From an uncultured Chthonomonas sp. (lineage in GTDB: Bacteria; Armatimonadota; Chthonomonadetes; Chthonomonadales; CAJBBX01): a stretch of DNA of 64,000 nucleotides. Shown one piece after another: positions 25,841 to 34,199 of the stretch. The stretch covers positions 1-64,000 of the forward strand of contig CAISJD010000201.1 in assembly GCA_903885605.1 (NCBI GenBank), in the 5' to 3' direction. Each line of letters starts with the position of its first letter. Within the stretch, counting starts at the first letter, position 1. A model generated the notes under the pieces. That model was not told where the DNA came from. It made no database searches and saw only the letters and a program-made list of their open reading frames with translations. The position numbers and the translations under genes were made by a program.

Positions 25841-26876
25841 GCGAGCCGCCAGGGCGGCCGTGGCCTTTGCCGCGGCCGCCCTCGCCTTCTCGGGTTGCTC
25901 TCGGCGGCCGCCTGCAGGCGTGGCACTGCAGCCCGTCAGCGTCCGCATGGACGCCGTTTGGCCGCGCCACCCCATCCTCGCCGGGCGCCCGCCGGCCTCG
26001 TTGCCGGCCCCGGTCGCAGCGCCCGATGCCTCCTCGTCCCCGGCCCGCAGCAGCATCGCTCCGCTGAGCCTCGACGAGACCGAGAGCGGAGCGTCGGCCG
26101 ACAGCGCACCCGCCTCCGCCGATGCCGTCCGCCGACGGGACGACTTCGAGGCGCAGCTCTTACGCCGCACAGCCCGCAGGCTGACCGGCGACGAGCGTGC
26201 CCACCAGGCCGACCTGGCCGCCGAAATCGCCGGGGCCACAGCCGCCATCCGCAAGCAGCGCTCGGCGGTGCTTGCGGCAATCGACAGCCGCTGGCGCGGC
26301 CGCCTGACCAACGTGAAACTCCTGGTCTTGAGCCGGACCCAGCAGCTCACGGGCCTCGCCGGCGGCCCGCCGGAGGAGGTCCGCGCCCGCCTTCGCGAGG
26401 CACAGCAGCTGCAAGCGGCCATGGAAGACGCATGGCGCCGCGAGCGCACCCAGGCGGCCAGCCGCTTCGCTCAGGGCATCGCCGACGCGCGGGAGGCCGC
26501 CCAGACCGCCGAGGACCAGCGCCGATCTCTCATCGTGGCGAAGCTCACGGCCGAGGATCAGCGCCGCCTGGCCCGCTTCGGCCGCGACGGTCGGTCTGCC
26601 CGGCCAGGCGGACGCACCGCCTCGGCTGCTCCCGCCGGCTGGCCGGCGCCGCTTGCCGGCCTGGCCGCGACTGCGGCCCGGGAGCGGCCTGCGCCGATGC
26701 CGACGACGACGACGCCGGCGGCGCAGGACGCCCTGATCCGCTTCGCGAGGAGCGACGCCGACCGCTGGGTTCGGCGCATCGCGAGGGAGAACCGGTGGCG
26801 CCTGCAGCGTGCCGGGCCCGGCGTGCGAGACGCCACCGTAGAGGCCCTGGAGAAGCTGCGCACCGTCTGGAGGTAG
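25791..26876 (+). CDS. Predicted lipoprotein with helical, Ala/Arg-rich body
   Basis: I do not recognise a family. From ATG 25791 the N-terminus is basic (RRAARAA), then hydrophobic AVAFAAAALAF ending at SGC with Cys 35, a lipobox-like site, so lipoprotein export is likely. The start lies within ompH, giving a 50-base overlap; a GTG at 25860 removes the overlap but also loses the basic region a signal needs. The mature part is Ala/Arg/Glu-rich and predicted helical (about 110-270), with a Pro/Ala-rich linker and a conserved-looking C-terminal helix (RWVRRIARENRWRLQRAGPG). Its place in the cluster suggests an envelope role. Codon usage matches its neighbours. Confidence 0.65.
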   Translation: MPAPISPRQSSTNSTSRRAARAAVAFAAAALAFSGCSRRPPAGVALQPVSVRMDAVWPRHPILAGRPPASLPAPVAAPDASSSPARSSIAPLSLDETESGASADSAPASADAVRRRDDFEAQLLRRTARRLTGDERAHQADLAAEIAGATAAIRKQRSAVLAAIDSRWRGRLTNVKLLVLSRTQQLTGLAGGPPEEVRARLREAQQLQAAMEDAWRRERTQAASRFAQGIADAREAAQTAEDQRRSLIVAKLTAEDQRRLARFGRDGRSARPGGRTASAAPAGWPAPLAGLAATAARERPAPMPTTTTPAAQDALIRFARSDADRWVRRIARENRWRLQRAGPGVRDATVEALEKLRTVWR

Positions 26877-26957
26877 AATGGCGGGGGTCCGAGCCCTTCC
26901 TGCGCCGGCAGGTCGCGGTACACGGGCTACTGGACCAAGGGAGGCAATCCGCCAGCC

Positions 26958-28079
26958 ATGCTCAATGACGGCGCCCAGACGGGGCTAGCCACCTCGGCCG
27001 CGAAGGATGGCCTCTCGCTCGAGTCTCTCGCCCAGTACGTCGAGGGTCGGGTCACAGGCGATGCGTCGGCCATCGTGCGAGGGATCGCCAGCATTGATGA
27101 CGCTGAGCCGGGCGATATCGTCTTCGCCGAGAACGCGCGCTACCTGGCGCAGGCGGCGGCTACCCGCGCGGCGGCGATCGTCACCTACGCCGACGCCGAG
27201 GAGACCTCGACGCCTCAAATCCGCGTGGCGAACCCGCGGCTCGCGTTTACACAGGTCCTTGAGCTCTTCACCCCCAGGCTGAACGCGCCCGTGGGCGTCC
27301 ACCCCTCGGCGGTGCTTGGCGAGGGCGTGAGCCTGGGCGAAGGCGTCTCCATCGGGGCGGGGGTTGTGCTGGGCGACCGCGTGAGCCTGGGCGCAAACAG
27401 CGTGGCGCTGGCCGGGGCCGTGATCGGCGACGACGCCGTCGTGGGGCGGGACTGCGTCATCCACGCCAACGTCACTGTCCAGTATGGGTGCCGCCTGGGA
27501 GACCGGGTCATCATCCACAGCGGGAGCGTGGTGGGGAGCGACGGGTTCGGGTACCTGCCCATCGGTGAGCGGGTACACAAAGTGCCGCAGATCGGCATCG
27601 TGGTGATCGAGGACGACGTCGAGATCGGCTGCTGCACCACGGTCGATCGGGCCAAGACCGGCGCCACAGTGATCGGCGCGCGCACCAAGATAGACAACCT
27701 GGTGCAGATCGCCCACAACTGCAAGATCGGGCCGGACTGCATCATTGTGGCCCAGGTGGGCATCGCCGGCAGCACGGTGCTGGGCCGCGGCGTCCGGATG
27801 GCCGGCCAGTCCGGCGCTCGCGACCACGTGCAGCTGGGCGACGGCGCTACCGTGCTCGGGCGCGGCGGCGTGACGAACAACGTGGCGGCCGGCGAGATCG
27901 TCGGCGGCTATCCGGCGCGCCCCTACCGGCTTCGGTCAAGGTGCGACGCCGCCATCCTGAAGCTGCCGGAAACGCAGCAGCGCATCCGGCGCCTGGAGAG
28001 TGAGCTGGAGGCCATGAGCCGGCGCACGGCGGAGCTTGAAGCGCTGGTGCAGGGCCTCAGCCAGCGGCGGACCGAGTAG
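26958..28079 (+). CDS. lpxD: UDP-3-O-acylglucosamine N-acyltransferase
   Basis: LpxD adds the second, N-linked hydroxyacyl chain in lipid A synthesis. The uridine-binding N-terminal domain (about 18-105) precedes a left-handed beta-helix of hexapeptide repeats (about 110-320; LGEGVSLGEGVSIGAGVVLG). The catalytic histidine is H253 in NLVQIAHNCKIG. A C-terminal helix (about 335-370) is the acyl-carrier-protein binding segment. At 373 residues it is slightly longer than usual (~340) because of about 15 extra N-terminal residues; GGGAGG lies 14 bases before ATG 26958, rather far. It opens the lpxD-lpxC-fabZ-lpxA-lpxB run. Confidence 0.95.
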   Translation: MLNDGAQTGLATSAAKDGLSLESLAQYVEGRVTGDASAIVRGIASIDDAEPGDIVFAENARYLAQAAATRAAAIVTYADAEETSTPQIRVANPRLAFTQVLELFTPRLNAPVGVHPSAVLGEGVSLGEGVSIGAGVVLGDRVSLGANSVALAGAVIGDDAVVGRDCVIHANVTVQYGCRLGDRVIIHSGSVVGSDGFGYLPIGERVHKVPQIGIVVIEDDVEIGCCTTVDRAKTGATVIGARTKIDNLVQIAHNCKIGPDCIIVAQVGIAGSTVLGRGVRMAGQSGARDHVQLGDGATVLGRGGVTNNVAAGEIVGGYPARPYRLRSRCDAAILKLPETQQRIRRLESELEAMSRRTAELEALVQGLSQRRTE

Positions 28080-28143
28080 ATCCGCACCTCAGGCGCTGCC
28101 GAGAGGGCACGGGCGAAGCGCCCGTGAGAACGGGGAATCAGCC

Positions 28144-28956
28144 GTGTTGACGCAGAAGACGATCGCGGCGCAGGCCTGCGCGGAGGGCGTGGGCATCCAC
28201 TCCGGCAGCCGGTCGCACGTCCGGCTCTGCCCGGCCGAGGCCGGGGCCGGCATTCGGTTCCGCGTGGCGGGCGTAGAGATACCCGCGGCCCTGGACCACG
28301 TCGTCGACACGCGCCGATGCACCAGCCTCGGGGCCGACGGCGCGCGCCTGGACACGCCCGAGCACCTGCTGGCCGCCCTCTATTGCCTGCGGGTGGACAA
28401 CCTGGTCGTCGAGGTCGACGCGCCGGAGTTGCCCATCCTCGACGGTAGCGCGTTGCCCTGGGTGGAGCTGATACGCCGGGCGGGCATTGCAGACACGGGC
28501 GTGGCCGCGCCGGTCCGACGGCTCCTGCGTGAGGTGAGGCTGGAGCAGGGCGGCTCGGTATATGAGGCCCGGCCGGCCGACAGTCTCAGCGTCCGATGCG
28601 AAGTGCGCTACGACCACCCCCTGCTGGGCGTCCAGAGCGGCTCCTGGCGGGAGGAGGCATTCGCGGATGCGCTGGCCCCGGCCCGCACGTACGGCTTCAT
28701 AGAGGAAGTCGAGGCGTTGCTCGCCCGGGGCCTGGCTCTCGGCGGCTCGCTGGACAACGCCCTCATCATCTACCAGGACCACTATTCATCGGAACTCAGG
28801 ATGCCGCAGGAGCCGTTGTGCCACAAGGCGCTGGACCTGGTCGGCGACCTCTCCCTCGTCGGCGGGAGGCCCGCGGCCACGATCACGGCCGTCCGGCCCG
28901 GCCATGCCGGCAACGTCGCGTTTGGCCGCCTGCTCGCGCAGGCGCTGGAGCCCTGA
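28144..28956 (+). CDS. lpxC: UDP-3-O-acyl-N-acetylglucosamine deacetylase
   Basis: LpxC is the zinc enzyme that commits sugar nucleotides to lipid A. Taking GTG 28144 as start gives 270 residues. Visible elements are GVGIHSG at 15-21, TPEHLLAAL with Glu73 and zinc ligand His74, CHKALDLVGD with His227 and Asp231 as the other zinc ligands, and HAGN with His254 as the general acid. The family is usually ~300 residues; this one is short, mainly at the C-terminus and in the loops between the two domains. An upstream in-frame extension to 28036 lies within lpxD and has no homology. All catalytic residues are present, so an active enzyme is expected. Confidence 0.95.
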   Translation: MLTQKTIAAQACAEGVGIHSGSRSHVRLCPAEAGAGIRFRVAGVEIPAALDHVVDTRRCTSLGADGARLDTPEHLLAALYCLRVDNLVVEVDAPELPILDGSALPWVELIRRAGIADTGVAAPVRRLLREVRLEQGGSVYEARPADSLSVRCEVRYDHPLLGVQSGSWREEAFADALAPARTYGFIEEVEALLARGLALGGSLDNALIIYQDHYSSELRMPQEPLCHKALDLVGDLSLVGGRPAATITAVRPGHAGNVAFGRLLAQALEP

Positions 28957-29000
28957 CACGGGGCCGCCGGAGCGGACGGCCCATTCCCATGGAGGAAACC

Positions 29001-29459
29001 ATGCTTGATATTGAAGCCATACGAGCCGCACTACCGCACCGCTACCCCATGCTCCTCGTGGACCGCATCCTCGAGCTTGAGACCGGCAAGCGGGCCGTGG
29101 GGCTGAAGAACGTCAGCATCAACGAGGACTTCTTCAACGGCCACTTCCCCGGCTGCGCGGTGATGCCGGGCGTGCTGATCCTTGAAGCCATGGCTCAGGT
29201 GGGCGGGGTCCTGATGCTCTCGCAACCCGAACTGAACCACAAGCTACCCGTCATCGGCGCGGTGGAGAACGTCCGTTTCCGCAAGCCCGTGGTGCCCGGC
29301 GACACCCTCATCACCGAGGTGGAGGTGCTCCGCTTCCGCAAGACGTTCGGCCGCGTGCAGCTCACCGGCAGGGTCAACGGCGAGGAGGTCGCGTCAGCCG
29401 TCATGACGTTCGGCCTGGTCGATCGAACCGCCCTGATCTCGACCGCCGCGGAGGCGTAG
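29001..29459 (+). CDS. fabZ: 3-hydroxyacyl-[ACP] dehydratase
   Basis: FabZ dehydrates 3-hydroxyacyl-ACP in fatty acid elongation and so competes with LpxA and LpxD for hydroxyacyl-ACP, which explains its frequent place in lpx operons. The hot-dog fold is 152 residues with PHRYPMLLVDRI, the catalytic FNGHFPG (His48) and PGVLILEAMAQ (Glu62). ATG 29001 is chosen because GGAGG at 28991-28995 sits five bases upstream; a long upstream open frame overlaps lpxC and is spurious. lpxC and fabZ are separate here, not fused as in Bacteroidetes. Confidence 0.96.
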   Translation: MLDIEAIRAALPHRYPMLLVDRILELETGKRAVGLKNVSINEDFFNGHFPGCAVMPGVLILEAMAQVGGVLMLSQPELNHKLPVIGAVENVRFRKPVVPGDTLITEVEVLRFRKTFGRVQLTGRVNGEEVASAVMTFGLVDRTALISTAAEA

Positions 29460-29463
29460 TTTC

Positions 29464-30261
29464 ATGGCGCAGAGCATTCACTCGACGGCCGTCGTCCACC
29501 CGGGAGCCTACCTGGCGGACAACGTGACCGTCGGCCCCTACTGCGTAATCGACCACGAAGTCCAGATCGGCGAAGGCACGACGCTGGAGAGCCATGTAAC
29601 GGTCATGCCGTGCACGCATATCGGCAAGCACTGCAGCATCTGGCCCGGCGCCGTGCTGGGCGGGGCTCCGCAGGACCACAAGGACAAGGGGCATCGCAGC
29701 TTCCTCGTGCTTGGGGACCACAACATCGTGCGGGAGTGCGTCACGCTCCACCGCGCCGTGGGCGACGGCAACTACACGCGCATCGGCAACGACAACATGT
29801 TCATGGCCTATGCGCACGTGGGCCACAACTGCGAGATCGGCAACGGCAACACCCTCTCCAGCTATGTGGGCCTCTCCGGCCATGTGCTGGTGGAGGACAA
29901 CACCGTCTTCGGCGGCATGACGGGCGTGCACCAGTTCTGCCGCATCGGCAAGCTGGCCATGCTGGGCGGGCTGAGCAAGGTGAACCAGGACGTCCCTCCG
30001 TTCATGCTCTCCGACGGCGTGCCGGCCCGCGTCATCGACCTGAACAAGATCGGCATGCGTCGCGCCGGCGTCCCGCCGGATGTTCGCACCACCCTCCGGA
30101 TGGCCTATAAGCTCATCTACCGCTCGGACCTGAACCTCTCCCAGGCCATCGCCCGGATCGAGGAGGAGCTGGAGAAGAGCGAGGAGCTGGACCATCTGAT
30201 CGCCTTCATGCGCGGCACGCAGGCCGGGTTTGCAGGCAGGGGCGGCCAGCGCCGCTCCTGA
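29464..30261 (+). CDS. lpxA: UDP-N-acetylglucosamine O-acyltransferase
   Basis: LpxA catalyses the first step of lipid A synthesis, moving a 3-hydroxyacyl chain from ACP to UDP-GlcNAc. The 265-residue protein starts directly with hexapeptide repeats (HSTAVVHPGAYLADNVTVGP), has the catalytic histidine H121 in AHVGHNCEIG, the substrate loop GGAPQDHKDKG at 66-76, and the C-terminal helical ACP-binding part. It begins four bases after the fabZ stop and ends five bases before lpxB. Length and motifs are canonical, so function is secure. Confidence 0.96.
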   Translation: MAQSIHSTAVVHPGAYLADNVTVGPYCVIDHEVQIGEGTTLESHVTVMPCTHIGKHCSIWPGAVLGGAPQDHKDKGHRSFLVLGDHNIVRECVTLHRAVGDGNYTRIGNDNMFMAYAHVGHNCEIGNGNTLSSYVGLSGHVLVEDNTVFGGMTGVHQFCRIGKLAMLGGLSKVNQDVPPFMLSDGVPARVIDLNKIGMRRAGVPPDVRTTLRMAYKLIYRSDLNLSQAIARIEEELEKSEELDHLIAFMRGTQAGFAGRGGQRRS

Positions 30262-30266
30262 GCAAC

Positions 30267-31625
30267 ATGCGCGTCGAAACCGCAGGGGCGCCCACCGGAA
30301 GCGTGGTCCTCGTCGCCGGAGAGCCGTCCGGCGACGCGGTGGCCGCGGAGCTTGTGCGCGCCTTGCGGCGTCGTCGGCCGGAGTTGACCTTCTGGGGCAT
30401 CGGCGGGCCGAAGATGGCCGAGGCCGGTGTGGAGCTCTTGTTCAACTGCAAGGAGTGGGCGTCTATCGGCGTGGTGGATGCCCTCCGCCTGGTCCCGCGG
30501 CTCGCGTGGCAGGTGATGCCGGCGCTGGTGGGCGAGATCCGCCGCTGTCGCCCCGCCGTGGTGGTGCCGATCGACTTCGGCGCCTTCAACATGGGCCTTG
30601 CCCGCAGGCTGGCAGGCTGGGGACCGCCCGTCGCCTACTACTTCCCGCCCGGCTCCTGGCGCAAGTCGGGGACCGTCCCACCGGAGATCGGCCGGCTCTG
30701 CAAGGCGATCATCACCCCCTTCCCGTGGTCCGAGGGGCGCCTTCGGGCCGCGGGTGCAAACGCGCACTTCGTCGGGCACCCGCTCGTCGATCTGGCCCGC
30801 CCCTCGCAGAGCCGCGCGCAGTTCTCTCGAGAGCATGGAATAGAGGCCGACCACCCGGTGGTGGGCCTGCTGCCCGGTAGCCGCGGCTTCGAAATCCGCT
30901 ACAACCTGCCCGCCATGCTGGCCGCGGCGTGGCTCATCTGCGACGAGATGCCCCAGGTGCGCTTCGTGATCGGGCTGGCGCCGACCGCCGACCCCTCCCG
31001 TGCCGAGGCCATGATCCGCCTCGCCAACGCCGAACATGGCGGGCCCAAGGCGCCCCGGTCCCCTGCCGAGAGGTCAGGACCCAAGGCTGTGCGGGCGCCG
31101 CGGGCGGCCCTGGCTGCGGCCGCGGGGGGATCGTTGCCCAACGATGTCATCACCGATGCACGGTCGCTGGGCGAGCCCCGGTTCCGGGTCGCCGTTCCCA
31201 GCCCGGACGCGCTTCCGGTCGTCATCACGCAGGGGAAGACCTACGATGTGATAGCCTCGTCGGACGTGCTGCTGGCCTGCTCCGGCACCGCGACGTTGGA
31301 GGCCGCCATCATGGGGACGCCCATGGCAGTCCTCTACAAGCTCTCGCCCATCATGGAGGTGGAGGGCCGGCTACGCGGGCTGCACAAGCGCCTGAAGCAC
31401 ATCGCCATGCCCAACGTGGCGGCCGACAGGACCATCGTGCAGGAGTACCTGCAGGGCGCCGCCACTCCCGAGGCCATGGCCCAGGAGATGCTGCGATTGC
31501 TCAAGAGCGGCGAGGCGCGCTCCCAGATGCGCGCCGAGCTGGCTCAGGTGCGCGACATGATGGGCGCGCCGGGCGCCTCGGACAGGGCAGCGGGTATCGT
31601 ATTGGAGTGCGCCGAGCCGGCCTGA
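30267..31625 (+). CDS. lpxB: Lipid-A-disaccharide synthase
   Basis: LpxB (GT19) joins UDP-diacylglucosamine and lipid X to give the lipid A disaccharide. Motifs include AGEPSGD at 17-23, FWGIGGPKM at 42-50, the membrane-facing GPPVAYYFPPGSW, GLLPGSR at 200-206, and CSGTATLEAAIMGTPMAVLYK at about 338-357. At 452 residues it exceeds the usual ~380; the excess is a Pro/Ala/Arg-rich insertion at about 254-305 between two Rossmann elements. Weak variations (FNCKEWASIGVVD in place of the usual MG-x-x-EV) suggest a divergent clade. It lies in the lpx run five bases after lpxA. Confidence 0.88.
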   Translation: MRVETAGAPTGSVVLVAGEPSGDAVAAELVRALRRRRPELTFWGIGGPKMAEAGVELLFNCKEWASIGVVDALRLVPRLAWQVMPALVGEIRRCRPAVVVPIDFGAFNMGLARRLAGWGPPVAYYFPPGSWRKSGTVPPEIGRLCKAIITPFPWSEGRLRAAGANAHFVGHPLVDLARPSQSRAQFSREHGIEADHPVVGLLPGSRGFEIRYNLPAMLAAAWLICDEMPQVRFVIGLAPTADPSRAEAMIRLANAEHGGPKAPRSPAERSGPKAVRAPRAALAAAAGGSLPNDVITDARSLGEPRFRVAVPSPDALPVVITQGKTYDVIASSDVLLACSGTATLEAAIMGTPMAVLYKLSPIMEVEGRLRGLHKRLKHIAMPNVAADRTIVQEYLQGAATPEAMAQEMLRLLKSGEARSQMRAELAQVRDMMGAPGASDRAAGIVLECAEPA

Positions 31626-31650
31626 CCGGCGGCGACGTGAACGGAGCAGC

Positions 31651-33456
31651 ATGGGCGAAGAACAGACCGGCGCCGCGCCGCAGGCTAATGACGAACGTGA
31701 GATCCAGGCAAGGCTACTGGCATACCTGACGCCCCACCGGCGGGTGATGTCGATCGGGCTCCTCTGCGCCGCTGCGGTCGCGGGCCTCACCGCGCTCATA
31801 GCCTATGCGGCCAAGCCCACCATCAATGCCATGGCCGGCGACAACGTGGGTCGGCTGAACTTCATCTGCATCATCGTGGTCGGCGTCTTCCTGCTGAAGG
31901 CCGTGTTCACCTACGGGCAGACCTTCTACCTCTCCATGGTCTCCCAACGGGTGACCACCCAGTTGCGGGACGACATCTTCGGCCACCTGCACAGCCTCTC
32001 GCTCTCGTTCTTCAACCAGCGGCGCACGGGCGCGATCATGTCCGCGCTAACGAACGACATCCCGGTGCTGCAGAATGCCACCATGAGCATACGGGATGTG
32101 GTCGCCGCGCCGCTGAACGTCGTCTTCGCGCTCGGGCTGCTCTTCTACCAGAGCTGGCGGCTGACATTGGCGGCGCTCATCGTCGTTCCGCTCATGGGCT
32201 TCGTCATCTCGCGGATCGGCAAGCGCATACGCCGCATCTCGGACCTGGTGCAGCTGAAGCTGGCCGACGTGACGACCATAGCCGAGGAGACCATTTCGGG
32301 CATTCGCATCATCAAGTCCTTTGCTACAGAGACCCACGAGATCAACCGCTTCGCGGAGGAGAATGCGCGGACCTATGAGGCGGTGCTGCGCGGCGTTCGC
32401 CAGAGCGCTCGCCTACGGCCCGTCATCGAGTTCCTGGGCGCCTTCGGCATCGCGCTGGTGCTCTTCCTGGGCGGCAACGAGGTGGTTCAGAACGCCCGAC
32501 TGGTGAGCCTGGGCAAGCCGCCACTGACCCGGCTCGACCTGGGCGGCATGCTGATGTTCGTCCTGGCGCTGCAGCAGCTCGCCCGCGCCGTCAGCGATAT
32601 CGGCAGCATCAACAACACCCGGCAGCAGGCCTTCGCCGCGGCGGGGCGCATCTTCACGGAGATACTGGACCAGGAGACCGCCGTGAAGGAGGCGCCGAAC
32701 GCCGAAGCCATGCCCCGCATCAACGGCCATATTGAGTTCAACAAGGTCGGCTTCGCATACAACGACGACGCTCCGGTGCTGGCCGACATCACCTTCACCG
32801 TGCAGCCCGGCGAAGTGGTGGCGCTGGTGGGCCACAGCGGCGCCGGCAAGAGCACGGTCGTCGACCTGATCCCACGCTTCTACGATGTCACGCAGGGCTC
32901 CATCAGCGTCGACGGCCGCGACATCCGCTCCGTGCAGTTGGAGAGCCTACGCAAGCAGATCGGGATTGTGCCGCAGGAGACGTGGCTCTTCGCCGGAACC
33001 CTGCGCGACAACATCGCCTACGGCCGCCGCGACGCCACGGACGCCGACGTGCGCGCAGCGGCCAGGGCAGCCAACGCCAACTTCATCGATACGATGCCGG
33101 ACGGCTTCGACACCGTGGTGGGCGAGCGCGGCGTGCGGCTCTCCGGCGGCGAGCGCCAGCGCATCGCCATCGCCCGGGCCATCCTCATGGATCCGCGCAT
33201 CCTCATCCTGGACGAGGCCACCTCTTCGCTGGATGCCTCGTCCGAGTCGCTGGTCCAGGCCGCGCTGGAAGACCTGATGAAGAACCGCACGACGCTCGTT
33301 ATCGCGCATCGGCTCTCTACCATCCTGGGCGCCGACCGGATCGTGGTGCTCGACCGCGGGCGCATCGTCGAGACCGGAACCCATACCGAGCTGCTGGCCC
33401 AGGGCGGCATCTACTCGCAGCTCTACGAGAAGCAGTTCCGGGCCGAGACCGCATGA
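31651..33456 (+). CDS. msbA: MsbA-type lipid exporter ABC transporter
   Basis: This half-transporter has six membrane helices (about 30-310) fused to an ATPase. Walker A is GHSGAGKST at 394-402, the signature LSGGERQR at 498-505, Walker B ILILDE at 517-522, and the switch IAHRLST follows. The homodimer would flip lipid A-core across the inner membrane; the genomic context, directly after lpxB, favours MsbA over a drug exporter of the same family. The stop overlaps the start of the next gene as ATGA, so the acyltransferase below is co-translated with it. Confidence 0.9.
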   Translation: MGEEQTGAAPQANDEREIQARLLAYLTPHRRVMSIGLLCAAAVAGLTALIAYAAKPTINAMAGDNVGRLNFICIIVVGVFLLKAVFTYGQTFYLSMVSQRVTTQLRDDIFGHLHSLSLSFFNQRRTGAIMSALTNDIPVLQNATMSIRDVVAAPLNVVFALGLLFYQSWRLTLAALIVVPLMGFVISRIGKRIRRISDLVQLKLADVTTIAEETISGIRIIKSFATETHEINRFAEENARTYEAVLRGVRQSARLRPVIEFLGAFGIALVLFLGGNEVVQNARLVSLGKPPLTRLDLGGMLMFVLALQQLARAVSDIGSINNTRQQAFAAAGRIFTEILDQETAVKEAPNAEAMPRINGHIEFNKVGFAYNDDAPVLADITFTVQPGEVVALVGHSGAGKSTVVDLIPRFYDVTQGSISVDGRDIRSVQLESLRKQIGIVPQETWLFAGTLRDNIAYGRRDATDADVRAAARAANANFIDTMPDGFDTVVGERGVRLSGGERQRIAIARAILMDPRILILDEATSSLDASSESLVQAALEDLMKNRTTLVIAHRLSTILGADRIVVLDRGRIVETGTHTELLAQGGIYSQLYEKQFRAETA

Positions 33457-34190
33457 GCGACGAGGCCGCCCCCCGACGAGCCGACGGCGGCATCGACCGG
33501 GGCCGCAAGCAGGCACTCCGCGCCGAGCTCCTGAGCCTGCTCCTCTACTCCGTGGCGCGGCTCATCGGCCTCACGGCCCGGGTCCGCTTCGAGGGCTTCG
33601 AGCGGATCGCGGAGCAGCAGGCCAAAGGCAAGGGCCTCATCCTCGTGACGTGGCACGGGCGCACACTGATCGCGGCCAACATCTTCCGCAACCTGGGCTA
33701 CTGGGCCCTCATCTCCCTCTCCCGCGACGGCGACATGCAGAACCGCATCTTCCAGCGGTTCGGGTACCGCACGGTGCGGGGCTCGACCAGCCGAGGCGGC
33801 GTACGCGCCACGCTGCAGCTGGCCCGGAACATCCGAGAGGGCGGAGTGCTGGCCTTCACCCCGGACGGCCCCAAAGGCCCCACACACAAGGTGCAGCCCG
33901 GCACCATCTTCCTGGCGCAGCGCAGCGGATGCCCCATCCTGCCGGTGGGGATCGCCGCGAGGCCCCGGACGCTGGTGAAGAGCTGGGACCGCTACATGGT
34001 GCCCGGCCTCTTCGCCCGGGCCACATTCGTGGTAGGCGAGCCGATCTCCGTGCCCGAGGACGCCGACGACGAGGCCAAGGCCGCCATTGCCGAGGAGCTT
34101 GAGCGTGCCATGAACCGCATGGAGAAGCGCGCCGAGGAGATGCTGGGCTTCACCTACCCGGCCGAGTTCCGCCTTACAGCAGGCCGGTAG
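33453..34190 (+). CDS. Lysophospholipid acyltransferase-family protein (DUF374)
   Basis: This 245-residue protein has one hydrophobic N-terminal segment and the DUF374 acyltransferase core. The usual H-x4-D box appears as LVTWHGRTLIAAN, followed by SRDGDMQNRIFQRFGY, RGSTSRGG and FTPDGPKGPTHKVQPG, which match DUF374 proteins found in lipid A operons. It may add a secondary acyl chain to lipid A in place of LpxL/LpxM, but acceptor and donor are unproven. The canonical LPLAT acidic residue is replaced in this family by the WHGR arrangement. Start ATG 33453 overlaps the msbA stop by four bases. Confidence 0.85.
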   Translation: MSDEAAPRRADGGIDRGRKQALRAELLSLLLYSVARLIGLTARVRFEGFERIAEQQAKGKGLILVTWHGRTLIAANIFRNLGYWALISLSRDGDMQNRIFQRFGYRTVRGSTSRGGVRATLQLARNIREGGVLAFTPDGPKGPTHKVQPGTIFLAQRSGCPILPVGIAARPRTLVKSWDRYMVPGLFARATFVVGEPISVPEDADDEAKAAIAEELERAMNRMEKRAEEMLGFTYPAEFRLTAGR

Positions 34191-34199
34191 CGCGACGAC

